Source: an uncultured Lachnospiraceae bacterium (lineage in GTDB: Bacteria > Bacillota > Clostridia > Lachnospirales > Lachnospiraceae). Taken from it: a stretch of DNA of 64,000 bases. Below are positions 44,375 through 53,296 of this stretch, piece after piece. A program made the translations under genes and the position numbers. Each line of letters opens with the position of its first letter. Within the stretch, counting starts at the first letter, position 1. The DNA lies in the NCBI GenBank assembly GCA_905233695.1, contig CAJODN010000016.1, positions 53,991 through 117,990 on the forward strand. Direction: 5' to 3'. The notes beneath the pieces were generated by a model, which searched no databases, was not told where the DNA came from, and saw only the letters and a program-made list of their open reading frames with translations.

Positions 44375-45491
44375 TTTCATTTCCTCCTACTAATACTCTT
44401 AGGGACTGCGTGAAGTCTCCCTCAGCAATTCCATTCTCTGTAATGAACGCAGTTATAAGTTCATGACTTGTTATGTCAAATGCGGGATTATATACATCAA
44501 TGTCTTTTGGTGCCATCCTTTCCTTATACCACATTTCTGTTACTTCGTATTCTTTTCTCTTTTCTATTAAGATTTTGTCACCGCATCTTATGTTAAGGTC
44601 TATCGATGACGTGGGTGCACATACGTAAAACGGTATATTATAATACTTCGCAACAATTGCGAGAGAAGAAGTTCCTATCTTATTGGCAGTATCACCGTTG
44701 GCCGCAACTCTGTCGCAACCTACAATAACCTTATCGATTCGCCCCTCCGCCATAATAGACGATATCATATTGTCGCACAAAAGTGTAGTCTTAATACCAT
44801 TTTCCCTAAGTTCATATGCTGTAAGTCTGGCTCCCTGCAGAAGCGGTCTTGTCTCGCTGCAGTAGACGCTTATGTTCATATTGTTTTCATTGGCAAGATA
44901 GATTGGTGCCGTTGCCGTTCCGTATCTTACGGCACAGAGGCTTCCCGCATTGCAGTGGGTAAGTATTCTATCACCGCCTTTAATAATCTTAAGTCCGTTT
45001 TCACCAATTCGTCTGCACACTTCTATGTCATGATCATAGATTTCCATTGCCTTCCTGTGAAGAACATTTCCGATATATCCGCGAAGCTCGTCATCAAGTT
45101 CAATTTCTTCTAAGCGAGAATCAAGAAGGTAGGCACCGAATCTGTGAAGAGTGAACCGTTCAAGCTCCTTCTTCATAATATTAAGAGCCCAGAAAAGGTT
45201 AACGGCCGTCGGTCTTGCAGATTGTAAATAGTCTGAACAACGAATATACTCCTTAACAAAATCATGCAGATTGTTACCGCCGATTCTTACAGCAAGTACA
45301 TACATAGAAAGCGCCGAGAATACGCCGATGGCAGGTGCGCCTCTGACTTCCAGATTAATAATTGCACCAAACATCTCATCAAGATTCTGAGTGCTCTTAA
45401 TTCTAAGCTCACCGGGAAGAGCCGTTTGGTCAATATATTTTACCTCACGAAGCTCTTCGTCGAGCCACAGTGTGCTATAATCGCTAAGCAT
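44367..45491 (-). CDS. mtnA: S-methyl-5-thioribose-1-phosphate isomerase (MtnA)
   Basis: Isomerises methylthioribose-1-phosphate in methionine salvage. The 374 residues have HCNAGSLCAVRYGTA with the catalytic Cys position, SETRPLLQGARLTAYEL, and GCDRVAANGDTANKIGT with the catalytic Asp. No other methylthioribose gene is in the window. GGAGG lies 7 nt before the ATG. It overlaps mrp downstream. Confidence 0.92.
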   Translation of the reverse strand: MLSDYSTLWLDEELREVKYIDQTALPGELRIKSTQNLDEMFGAIINLEVRGAPAIGVFSALSMYVLAVRIGGNNLHDFVKEYIRCSDYLQSARPTAVNLFWALNIMKKELERFTLHRFGAYLLDSRLEEIELDDELRGYIGNVLHRKAMEIYDHDIEVCRRIGENGLKIIKGGDRILTHCNAGSLCAVRYGTATAPIYLANENNMNISVYCSETRPLLQGARLTAYELRENGIKTTLLCDNMISSIMAEGRIDKVIVGCDRVAANGDTANKIGTSSLAIVAKYYNIPFYVCAPTSSIDLNIRCGDKILIEKRKEYEVTEMWYKERMAPKDIDVYNPAFDITSHELITAFITENGIAEGDFTQSLRVLVGGNENE

Positions 45492-45507
45492 ATATATTTC
45501 CTCCGAA

Positions 45508-46674
45508 CTAGAAGAAGAACTGCGTTCCTATAATCTCGCCGTCTGTAGTGCCAACTAAGCCTCGCTGTTCTGCGAGCCAAAGCGCCCAGAAAAAGAGCCT
45601 GTTGGTGTTCCTCGTGCCGGCCAGGACCTCTCTTGCGGCATTAAAACATGACGCACCGGGACCTCTATTCAAAATAAGCTGTAATCTGCCGGATCTAACA
45701 GGTTCGAATTGATTCTTCTGATATACAACCCCTGATATAGTATTGGGAAACTTTGATGAGAATACTCTATTCATAACAACAGAGCCAACTGCAATCTGTC
45801 CCTCATAAGGCTCTCCGCCGGCTTCCGCATCAATTATTGCCGCCAAGAGATATAAATCATCATTTGTATATCCGGCATATGCACCGCCGGTATACTCTGT
45901 ATTAGGGAAATTGCCTATCTCTCTTGAAAGGGCATAATTACTTGATGCATTCTGCATTGCCAGTTGCTTCTCATACTCCTTCATCTCGGCAATCTTCTTA
46001 TCGTAAGCATTAATCTCTGCTTGCGTCTCATTGACCTCGGCATTCTTCTGGCTAAGCTCCTCTCCGGCGCTATCCACAAGCTTCTTAAGCTCTTCCTTAT
46101 TCTTGGAAAGATTAGCAGACATCTCTTCTAACTGCGTTCTCTTAGCAGTAAGCTCAGTAGTCTCCGTTTCAATATCACGCTGAGTCTTCTTATACTCTTC
46201 CATGATATCGCGGTCGTATTTTACAATCATATTGAGATATTCATAACGCTCGAAGAACTCGGCAATGGAACTGCTTTCAAGAAGAAGCTCAAGCATGCTG
46301 AGGCTACTGTTCTCATACATATACTTTATATGTATTCTCATGATATCTTCCATCTCAACTTGCTTCTCTTTTGCTTCGGAGAGCTTTTTACTGAGATAGT
46401 CAATCTCGCCTATGGTCTGCTCCAGATCAATATTGGCGTCATCCACCTGCTTTTTCAGCGCTTGATACTGACTCCGCACATCACGATAATCGGACGCTAA
46501 GTTACCTGCTTCTTTTTGAAGGGCATTCTTCTCCTGAATTGCCTGCTGCTTCTGTCTCTCGAGCTCGCCCACAGAAGTTGCGCTGCTAGTAAAAGACATG
46601 CCGGACACGAGAAATACGGCCGACATCACAAGGCACATAAGGCGTATTGTTTTTTTTACAGACCTCTTGCTCAT
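45508..46674 (-). CDS. Secreted coiled-coil protein with SleB-type cell wall hydrolase domain
   Basis: A 388-residue secreted protein. The signal peptide (LMCLVMSAVFLVSGMSF) is followed by about 200 residues of coiled coil (residues about 30-245, many Glu/Lys/Leu heptads), as in division-linked hydrolase regulators such as EnvC/PcsB. The C-terminal Hydrolase_2 domain starts at LLAAIIDAEAGGEPYEGQIA and includes VGSVVMNRVFSSKFP, with the catalytic Glu in DAEAGGE. It is likely a peptidoglycan hydrolase that acts at the septum or in spores. It starts after the ilvN terminator and precedes mtnA by 16 nt. Confidence 0.88.
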   Translation of the reverse strand: MSKRSVKKTIRLMCLVMSAVFLVSGMSFTSSATSVGELERQKQQAIQEKNALQKEAGNLASDYRDVRSQYQALKKQVDDANIDLEQTIGEIDYLSKKLSEAKEKQVEMEDIMRIHIKYMYENSSLSMLELLLESSSIAEFFERYEYLNMIVKYDRDIMEEYKKTQRDIETETTELTAKRTQLEEMSANLSKNKEELKKLVDSAGEELSQKNAEVNETQAEINAYDKKIAEMKEYEKQLAMQNASSNYALSREIGNFPNTEYTGGAYAGYTNDDLYLLAAIIDAEAGGEPYEGQIAVGSVVMNRVFSSKFPNTISGVVYQKNQFEPVRSGRLQLILNRGPGASCFNAAREVLAGTRNTNRLFFWALWLAEQRGLVGTTDGEIIGTQFFF

Positions 46675-46743
46675 AATAATTTCCTTCAGCTAAAACTAAT
46701 ACACTTCGTATATATATCGGCAATAAAACAACAATAATCAGTA

Positions 46744-46782
46744 AAGAAAAAGCGTAGTTGATACAAGGCCAACTACACCGCT
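46744..46782 (-). terminator. Terminator of the thyA-folA-ilvB-ilvN unit
   Basis: On the minus strand a stem AGCG-GTAGTTG / CAACTACGCT is followed by TTTTTCTTT. It lies 19 nt after the ilvN stop. Confidence 0.75.
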
Positions 46783-46800
46783 CCCCCATTCTATGCAGGG

Positions 46801-47298
46801 TTATCTCTTGCTTATAGATATTGATTCCATCGCAACGGCTCCGCCACGTACAATCTGAACCTTCTTAAACTTCTTCTTAAGAAGCTTGATAAGTTCATTA
46901 TTAGATTCCGTCGTAAGAAGACATTCCAGTATCAGACAGTCCTCTCCCGCATCACACACGCGAACCTTGAATACTTCCGCAAGGTGGAATATCTGGTTCA
47001 TCTCTTCCGCACCGATATCATTAATCCGAGCATACAGAAGCTCCTTCATATGAAGGGGTTGGGTTGTAATATCAATAACCTTGATAACCTCTACCATACG
47101 GTTAAGCTGTTTCTTAATCTGTTCAAATGTTACATCATCACTTGTAACGCATATTGTCATACGGGATACATCCTCGTGCTCTGTCGTTCCTACAGTAAGA
47201 CTTTGGAGGTTATAATTTTTACCCGAGAACAGCCCCGATACCTTGGCAAGTACACCAACCTGATTTTCAACATATAAAGAAATCCATCTGTCTTTCAT
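46801..47298 (-). CDS. ilvN: Acetolactate synthase, small (regulatory) subunit
   Basis: A 165-residue subunit with an N-terminal ACT domain (YVENQVGVLAKVSGLFSGKN), the site where valine feedback acts. The C-terminal half is a second ACT-like domain typical of the small subunit. It lies directly downstream of the second ilvB. The coding-strand upstream end contains a CTCATTGTGA fragment shared with family 2 elements. Confidence 0.93.
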   Translation of the reverse strand: MKDRWISLYVENQVGVLAKVSGLFSGKNYNLQSLTVGTTEHEDVSRMTICVTSDDVTFEQIKKQLNRMVEVIKVIDITTQPLHMKELLYARINDIGAEEMNQIFHLAEVFKVRVCDAGEDCLILECLLTTESNNELIKLLKKKFKKVQIVRGGAVAMESISISKR

Positions 47299-47338
47299 CT
47301 ATACACTCCTTCAATTCTTCACAATGAGTCTCGCCCCA

Positions 47339-49057
47339 TTACTTAAGAATCATCTCACTCATGGCATTCCCACCTTTAACCATGGGAAGTACCAATTCGT
47401 CTGATGCTATTATAAATTCTATAATCGTCGTGGTCTCATTCGCCTTCGCTTCTCTTAAAGCATCCTCAATCTGCCCGGGCTCTGTTACGCGAAGTCCTAA
47501 AGCTCCGTAGCTTTCCGCCCATTTCACAAAGTCGGGAACATAAGGCGGACACGCATTAGAAGGTCCTTTACAGTCGCTTGGGCAATCTACATTCTGCCGA
47601 AGACAAGTAATCTTATATCTCTTACCGTAGAAAAGCTGTTGGAACTGCTTAACCATTCCCAGATACTGATTATTAAGGATACAAACCGTTACATTTGCCT
47701 TCTCAATAATCGATGTGGCAAGCTCTTGCATATTCATCTGCATTCCGCCGTCACCGGTAATACATACAACATCCTTATCCCTCGCGCCGATCTTCGCTCC
47801 TATTGCCGCAGGGAATCCGAAGCCCATAGTGCCTAACCCTCCGGACATTATCATCTGCTTCTTGGAATTAATGTTAATATATTGACCTGCCCACATCTGA
47901 TGCTGACCAACGTCTGTTACAACTATTCCTTCCGGAAATACGTTATTAATGCCTTCCATTATCGTCTGAGGACAAAGCCCGAGATCACTTCTCATTTTCA
48001 GCGGGTGCTCTTTGTCCCAAGTCTCAATCCTTGTTATCCAGTCTTCTGTATCCTTAGGCTCTGCCCATTCGAGAAGCTTAGTTAAAGCCGCTTTGGCATC
48101 GCATACAACGGGAACGTCAACAACAACGTTTCTCGAAATAGAAGCTGTATCGATATCAATATGAACGATTGATGCTTTAGGTGCGAATTCGTTAAGGTCT
48201 CCCGTTATTCTGTCGTTGAATCTCGTTCCGATTGAGAAAAGCACATCACATTCGCTTACCGCCTTATTGGCCGCATATCTTCCGTGCATACCGCAATTAC
48301 CGATGTATAAGGGATGGTCATAGGACATAGAGCCTTTACCCATTACCGTAGTAACAACAGGCACATTGGTCTGCTCTGCGAATTGCTGAAGAAGGTCATT
48401 AGACCTCGAAATGTTAATTCCGCCACCGGCTAAAATAATTGGGTTCTCCGCGTTCTTAAGAAGCTTATATGCTTTCTTAAGCTGTCCTACATGAACGCTG
48501 CTGTTAGGCTTATAGCCTCTTATATCTACATAAGAAGGGTAGTCGCTGTCACCTTGTGCAAGCTGAATATCCTTCGGTATATCGATAAGAACCGGTCCGG
48601 GCTTACCTGTCGGTGCAATCTGAAATGCCATCTTAATAGTTCTACCCAAGGCATCCCTGTTACTTACGGTAACGCCGTACTTAACAACAGACCTTGTCAT
48701 TCCCACAATGTCTACCTCTTGGAAGGCATCGTTACCGATAAGGCCTTGTGATACCTGCCCCGTGAATATTATAAGAGGGATGCTATCGTAAAATGCGTCA
48801 GCTATTCCCGTAATCGTATTAGTCGCACCGGGACCCGACGTAACAAGACATACCGCCGTCTTACCCGTAGCTCTTGCGTATCCTTCCGCTTCATGAATAA
48901 GCGCCTGCTCATGACGTGGAAGCACAACCTTAATCTCCGGCGTCTTATAGAGTTCATCGATTATATCGGTAACCATTCCGCCGGGATATGCAAATATTGT
49001 ATCCACCTCTTCTTCAAGAAGTGCCTTAACGAATAATTTTCTTCCTGTAATATTCAT
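47339..49057 (-). CDS. ilvB: Acetolactate synthase, large subunit, copy 2 (Cys-rich insert)
   Basis: A ThDP enzyme of 572 residues, the paralogue paired with ilvN. AYPGGMVTDIIDELY and HEQALIHEAEGYARATG mark the N-terminus, and GDGGMQMNMQELA with NNQYLGMVKQFQQ the ThDP site. After FYGKRY, where most homologues run straight into the substrate loop, it has an insert near residue 490 with five cysteines (CLRQNVDCPSDCKGPSNAC). That could bind a metal or form disulfides. ATG at 49057 is used because the two upstream codons overlap the folA stop. Confidence 0.93.
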   Translation of the reverse strand: MNITGRKLFVKALLEEEVDTIFAYPGGMVTDIIDELYKTPEIKVVLPRHEQALIHEAEGYARATGKTAVCLVTSGPGATNTITGIADAFYDSIPLIIFTGQVSQGLIGNDAFQEVDIVGMTRSVVKYGVTVSNRDALGRTIKMAFQIAPTGKPGPVLIDIPKDIQLAQGDSDYPSYVDIRGYKPNSSVHVGQLKKAYKLLKNAENPIILAGGGINISRSNDLLQQFAEQTNVPVVTTVMGKGSMSYDHPLYIGNCGMHGRYAANKAVSECDVLFSIGTRFNDRITGDLNEFAPKASIVHIDIDTASISRNVVVDVPVVCDAKAALTKLLEWAEPKDTEDWITRIETWDKEHPLKMRSDLGLCPQTIMEGINNVFPEGIVVTDVGQHQMWAGQYININSKKQMIMSGGLGTMGFGFPAAIGAKIGARDKDVVCITGDGGMQMNMQELATSIIEKANVTVCILNNQYLGMVKQFQQLFYGKRYKITCLRQNVDCPSDCKGPSNACPPYVPDFVKWAESYGALGLRVTEPGQIEDALREAKANETTTIIEFIIASDELVLPMVKGGNAMSEMILK

Positions 49058-49059
49058 AA

Positions 49060-49548
49060 TCACTTTACCTTTTTATATACGTTGAAACTATATATAACAT
49101 CAAAATAAGTCTGTTCTTCGGACTCTTCCACAAGTTCCCAACCCATTTTCGGAAGTGCGGGGAAATATGTGTCGGCTTCGTACTCGTAGTCAATCTTGGT
49201 GATTAAAGCCGTATCCGCATAGGGCTCAAATGCCTCATATATGCTTCCGCCACCGATTATAAATACGTTGTCGGTGTCGTATTTCTTAAGCTCTTCCAAG
49301 ACCTCTTCCACCGAGTGACATACAATTGCTCCCTCAACACTGTAGTTTAGATCTCTTGTGATGACTATGTTAATTCTATCCTTAAGGGGCTTCTTATTGG
49401 GGAAGCTTTCAAGAGTCTTACGTCCCATAACTACAACATTTCCCATAGTTGATTCACGAAACAACTTCATGTCATCCGGGATACTTATGAGAAGTTTATT
49501 GTTGTTACCGATAGCCCAATTTTTATCAACTGCTGCAATTAGTTTCAT
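49060..49548 (-). CDS. folA: Dihydrofolate reductase
   Basis: NADPH-dependent reduction of dihydrofolate, 162 residues. MKLIAAVDKNWAIGNNNKLL, MGRKTLESFPNKKPL and FIIGGGSIYEAF are family motifs. It is directly downstream of thyA (9 nt), which makes the dihydrofolate it recycles. Confidence 0.95.
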   Translation of the reverse strand: MKLIAAVDKNWAIGNNNKLLISIPDDMKLFRESTMGNVVVMGRKTLESFPNKKPLKDRINIVITRDLNYSVEGAIVCHSVEEVLEELKKYDTDNVFIIGGGSIYEAFEPYADTALITKIDYEYEADTYFPALPKMGWELVEESEEQTYFDVIYSFNVYKKVK

Positions 49549-49557
49549 GCTATTCTC

Positions 49558-50499
49558 CTAGACGGCGATGGGAATATTCTTAATCTGTTCGCCGTGATTA
49601 TAATTCTCGATTGTAATATCCTCTTCGCTGAAGTCGTAGAAATTCTTTTTCTCGGGATTAAGGGTAAATGTGGGTGCATCATATTGTTCCCTGCTTATTA
49701 ATTCCTTAACCAAGTCAACGTGCCTGTCATAAATATGCGCATCGGCAATGACATGCACAAGCTCTCCCACCTTCATATCTGTGTCCCTTGCGAGCATATG
49801 AATAAGCACCGAATACTGACATACGTTCCAATTATTGGCAGCCAGGATATCCTGTGATCTCTGATTGAGGATTCCGTTAAGAACCAAGTTATCTTCGCTG
49901 TCTGTTGTCACGTTAAATGTCATGGAATATGCACAAGGATAGAGGTGCATATCGTGAAGATCCTCGAAATTATACATATTAACCATTATTCTTCTGGAAA
50001 AGGGATTATTTCTAAGGTCATATCTTACACCGTCCACTTGGTCGAGATATACGTACCTCTTATTAATAATTCCTTTATCGGTATCACAGGGGATTTCCTT
50101 AATATCAGCCGAAGGATAATCCGATAAGTCTTCACCCTCTTTATATGCATGGTGCGCATAGGGCTTTCCTATCTGATATCCGTACGCTTTACCGATAGTC
50201 CCCTCTTCATCTGCCCACTCATCCCATACAGAGGACTTAAGGTCTTTAATATTATTAGACTTCTTCTGCCATATCCAAAGCATCTCGTTAACGGCACTCT
50301 TAACCGCAGTTCTTCTAAGGGTAAGCGCAGGAAATTCTTTTCTTAAATCGTAGCGATTGACGACAGCGAACTTTTTAATTGTATAAGCGCTCTCACCGGT
50401 ATCCGTCCAGATTGGGCGAACCTTTTGCCCTTCTGTTGATACTCCGTTATCTATAATGTCGCGACACATGTCGACGAATAATTTGTCTGCGTGACTCAT
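49558..50499 (-). CDS. thyA: Thymidylate synthase (divergent)
   Basis: Makes dTMP from dUMP with methylene-tetrahydrofolate. The 313 residues include the catalytic Cys in LYPCAYSMTFNV; the usual PCH triplet reads PCA. LNQRSQDILAANNWNVCQYS with the phosphate-binding Arg and DAHIYDRHVDLVKELI are also present. The start MSHADKLF has AGAGGA 6 nt upstream, 21 codons inside the track ORF. It leads the thyA-folA-ilvB-ilvN unit, with a family 2 hairpin 15 nt before its start. Confidence 0.88.
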   Translation of the reverse strand: MSHADKLFVDMCRDIIDNGVSTEGQKVRPIWTDTGESAYTIKKFAVVNRYDLRKEFPALTLRRTAVKSAVNEMLWIWQKKSNNIKDLKSSVWDEWADEEGTIGKAYGYQIGKPYAHHAYKEGEDLSDYPSADIKEIPCDTDKGIINKRYVYLDQVDGVRYDLRNNPFSRRIMVNMYNFEDLHDMHLYPCAYSMTFNVTTDSEDNLVLNGILNQRSQDILAANNWNVCQYSVLIHMLARDTDMKVGELVHVIADAHIYDRHVDLVKELISREQYDAPTFTLNPEKKNFYDFSEEDITIENYNHGEQIKNIPIAV

Positions 50500-50513
50500 T
50501 TTAGTTCCTCTCT

Positions 50514-50592
50514 TCACAATGAGGTTCGCACATTTTGGTTCGCCTTCGGCGAAAGTGCTCACCGTGCAGTCATCTCGCTTCGCGAGCTAACA
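50514..50592 (-). repeat. Hairpin element family 2, copy C (upstream of thyA)
   Basis: On the plus strand CACAATGAGGTTCGCAC, hairpin GTTCGCC/GGCGAA, GTGCTCACCGTGCAGT and a second hairpin CTCGC/GCGAG. It is about 80% identical to copy B, and the differences within stems are paired changes. Confidence 0.7.
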
Positions 50593-50595
50593 GCA

Positions 50596-51495
50596 TTACT
50601 CATAAGTCCCATCATCATCTACACCTATTGTGATAAGGCCTTGCGCGTTAGCCATCTGGTCGGCCCAGATTCTTGCAAGAGCCTCTCTCGTTCCGCTCCT
50701 TACCAGCATAGCAACGAATTCATCCTTGGTTATATATGAATATGTCGTTTCATTCGGAAGCGTATATACTTCAATTCCGTTATTTGCAACAACTCCCACG
50801 TTGCCGTTATTGGGGTCTACAACTGTGTCACCCGCCTTGGCCTCGGGGTGATAGCCTCTTCCGGTAGCATTGGATGTTGTCTGAGGTGTAGCTTCAGGAT
50901 TAGGGTTTTCCTGCGGTGCCGGAGTCGCTGCCTGTGCAGTCTGGGCTGATGCTTCAGTCTGTATCCCTTCTTCCGTAACACGTACTGACAACTGCTTAGA
51001 TATCTCATCCAATATATTATATGCCTCCTGATACTTACCTTCCTTGAAAGCCGTCGCATACTCAGTGAACAATGAATCCAACCTTGCCTTCACCTCAGGT
51101 GTAAAGTAGTTATTGGCAACGTCAGTATCGAATTGCTTCTTGACCTTACCGTAGAATGATACAACGTGCATCTTAGAGCTCAATGAGTCTGCGTCAATCT
51201 TTCTTGCAAGAGTAATAAAAGCGTCCTTATCGTCAATTGTCATATTGTAGTCCTGCTTAACCTTATCAGTGTATTTTGAAAGCTCGGTCCTGTAGCCTTC
51301 TCTGACGCTATTGGTCGTAACGAGATTGGTTACTTTATTCTCGCAGTCTCCGTACTTTTCCTGGAAAGTAATGGCGTCGGTAATTACCTCATTATTCTTA
51401 GCCAAAACCATGAAAAATATTGATAAACTGGCGACAAGTAGTACAACAATCAAAATGATAATAATCGATATCTTATGACTTTTTATATATTCCAT
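50596..51495 (-). CDS. Membrane-anchored extracellular protein of unknown function
   Basis: A 299-residue protein with one N-terminal membrane span (IIIILIVVLLVASLSIFFMV). An alpha-helical Lys/Asp-rich region follows (about 40-175), then a Pro/Gln/Ala linker (AQAATPAPQENPNPEATPQT) and a C-terminal globular part (DTVVDPNNGNVGVVANNGIE). I do not recognise the family. Most of it should be outside the cell. It lies between two repeat elements, downstream of the MBOAT gene. Confidence 0.7.
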   Translation of the reverse strand: MEYIKSHKISIIIILIVVLLVASLSIFFMVLAKNNEVITDAITFQEKYGDCENKVTNLVTTNSVREGYRTELSKYTDKVKQDYNMTIDDKDAFITLARKIDADSLSSKMHVVSFYGKVKKQFDTDVANNYFTPEVKARLDSLFTEYATAFKEGKYQEAYNILDEISKQLSVRVTEEGIQTEASAQTAQAATPAPQENPNPEATPQTTSNATGRGYHPEAKAGDTVVDPNNGNVGVVANNGIEVYTLPNETTYSYITKDEFVAMLVRSGTREALARIWADQMANAQGLITIGVDDDGTYE

Positions 51496-51588
51496 AAGTC
51501 AACCCCCAAATAGTTAGAAAAACACATTCTAAGTAATTATAACACATATCGAACACAATCACAAAATACCTTATTTCATTCTCATCTT

Positions 51589-51689
51589 ACATCTTCGGAC
51601 CAAGTACCCGCACGCTCATGACGAAATGTCGTATGCACACCCCGAAAGGGGTGTGCCGGTAACTTAGCGGGTCTTGGCTCCTCAGATGT
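51589..51689 (-). repeat. Hairpin element family 1, copy F (branched form)
   Basis: Arms ACATCT/AGATGT, CCAAG-TA-CCCGC / GCGGG-T-CTTGG. Inside are two stem-loops: GAC-gaaat-GTC and GCACACCCC-gaaa-GGGGTGTGC, followed by CCGGTAACTTA. It would fold as a multibranched RNA. It lies after the MBOAT gene stop. Confidence 0.85.
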
Positions 51690-51715
51690 CTGCCATGATT
51701 GAGTTTTATTAATGC

Positions 51716-53293
51716 CTAGAACTGCATATATACAAAGTCTGCGGGGCTGATGCCGGTGCCGTAGTAGCCGAACATCACAAGGATTATCATTCCGAGAGCT
51801 ATAATTAAGAACTTCCTGCCGGTTTTGAGAGAAAGGATGCGGGGACGAAGATCTTCACACTTTTTCTTCTCCTTATATAAACTTATGAAGAAAAGCCCTA
51901 TCGTACCGATCAGGAGAATATAGAAATCATATATATTAAGAGTTGCCTGATTCCAGAGCTCCATAAAGTCTGAAAAAGCGAAATCGGTAATGTGGAAGTC
52001 AACAATACTTCGCCATAGCATTGAGAATGCATCCATTGGACCCTGCGCTACGTCGAAATAGTATCCCACAAGAACAAGGATAAATGTCCATAGTACAGAC
52101 ACAATTACAGAGAATACGCCGTTCTTCTTAAGCTTCGTTACACCAAAGAATTTATCGGCTATCTTCTCATTTACAGGAGCAAAAAGTTCAGACAGCATAA
52201 TAACAACACCGTTCCAAAGACCGAAGTATACATACTTAAGATTAGAACCGTGCCATATACCGATTACGAGGAATGTAAGGAGACTTGCAATACATCCCGG
52301 GAATACTTTCGCTATGTGCTTTCCGAACTTAGGCTTAAGCCATTTACCGAAATTAAGGAATTTCTTGGATATTGATAATGGATAGAAAATGTAATTCCTG
52401 CACCAGTTACCAAGTGTGATATGCCATCTATGCCAGTACTCCGTAAGGCTTCTTGAGAAGTACGGTCTTCTGAAGTTCTCTGCCATTGTAATTCCGAAGA
52501 GCTCCGCCACACCGCGAATTATATCGATACCTCCGGAGAAGTCGCAATATAGCTGAAGTGCATAAAGTATTACGGAGAAGAGTATATAGCTTCCCGAAAA
52601 AGACTCTGAATCTGCGGTTATGAGATTAACAAAAGGCAATGCTCTGTCCGCAATCACCATCTTTTTCATTGCGCCCCAGAGTATTAACATAAGGCCTTTC
52701 TTAATATTTTCAATATTGAAGGAATGACCCTTGTAAAGCTGCTTGGCAAGGTCGTCGTATACAGCGATGGGACCCTGGATAATCTGCGGGAAGAATGATA
52801 CGAAGAGCGCGAACCTGAAGATATTCTTCTCACTCTCCGTCTTCTCTCTGTAGACATCAATAAGATATCCCATTGATTGGAATGTGTAGAATGATATACC
52901 GAGAGGAAGAAGTATTCCAAGCTCAGACATAAGAGGTACATATTTTAATAATCCGAGAATGCCGAAATTAAGAATTAATCCGACAATGAGGAGTGCCGCA
53001 CGCTTCTTTCTGCCCTTGGCTTTATAAGCCTTCCTTTCCTTCCTGTCCCAGTCCTCTTTATGCTCCTTAACTATAGCCTTCTCATTAAGGAGATGACTCT
53101 CAATAAGACGTGCGAACGTATAGGTTGAAATAATTGTAAATACTATGAAGAAAACGTAGAACTTACATACATATACATAATAGAACATACTTCCGGCAAG
53201 TAAAACTATCCATCTGTATTTCTTCGGTATTATGTAGTATAGCAACACTGAAACCAGGACAAATGCTGCATATTGTAACGATATAAGTTCCAC
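51716..53293 (-). CDS. MBOAT acyltransferase (AlgI/DltB type)
   Basis: A 525-residue membrane-bound O-acyltransferase with about eleven membrane segments. LLPLGISFYTFQSMGYLIDV and SFFPQIIQGPI are AlgI-like. TEYWHRWHITLGNWCRNYIF and the catalytic His in VIGIWHGSNLKYVYFGLWNG are conserved. It is longer than typical DltB (about 400) and closer to AlgI. The start is GTG with AAAGG upstream. It is the last gene of the cassette; it would move an acyl or aminoacyl group from the carrier protein across the membrane to an exported acceptor. Confidence 0.88.
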   Translation of the reverse strand: MELISLQYAAFVLVSVLLYYIIPKKYRWIVLLAGSMFYYVYVCKFYVFFIVFTIISTYTFARLIESHLLNEKAIVKEHKEDWDRKERKAYKAKGRKKRAALLIVGLILNFGILGLLKYVPLMSELGILLPLGISFYTFQSMGYLIDVYREKTESEKNIFRFALFVSFFPQIIQGPIAVYDDLAKQLYKGHSFNIENIKKGLMLILWGAMKKMVIADRALPFVNLITADSESFSGSYILFSVILYALQLYCDFSGGIDIIRGVAELFGITMAENFRRPYFSRSLTEYWHRWHITLGNWCRNYIFYPLSISKKFLNFGKWLKPKFGKHIAKVFPGCIASLLTFLVIGIWHGSNLKYVYFGLWNGVVIMLSELFAPVNEKIADKFFGVTKLKKNGVFSVIVSVLWTFILVLVGYYFDVAQGPMDAFSMLWRSIVDFHITDFAFSDFMELWNQATLNIYDFYILLIGTIGLFFISLYKEKKKCEDLRPRILSLKTGRKFLIIALGMIILVMFGYYGTGISPADFVYMQF

Positions 53294-53296
53294 GGT

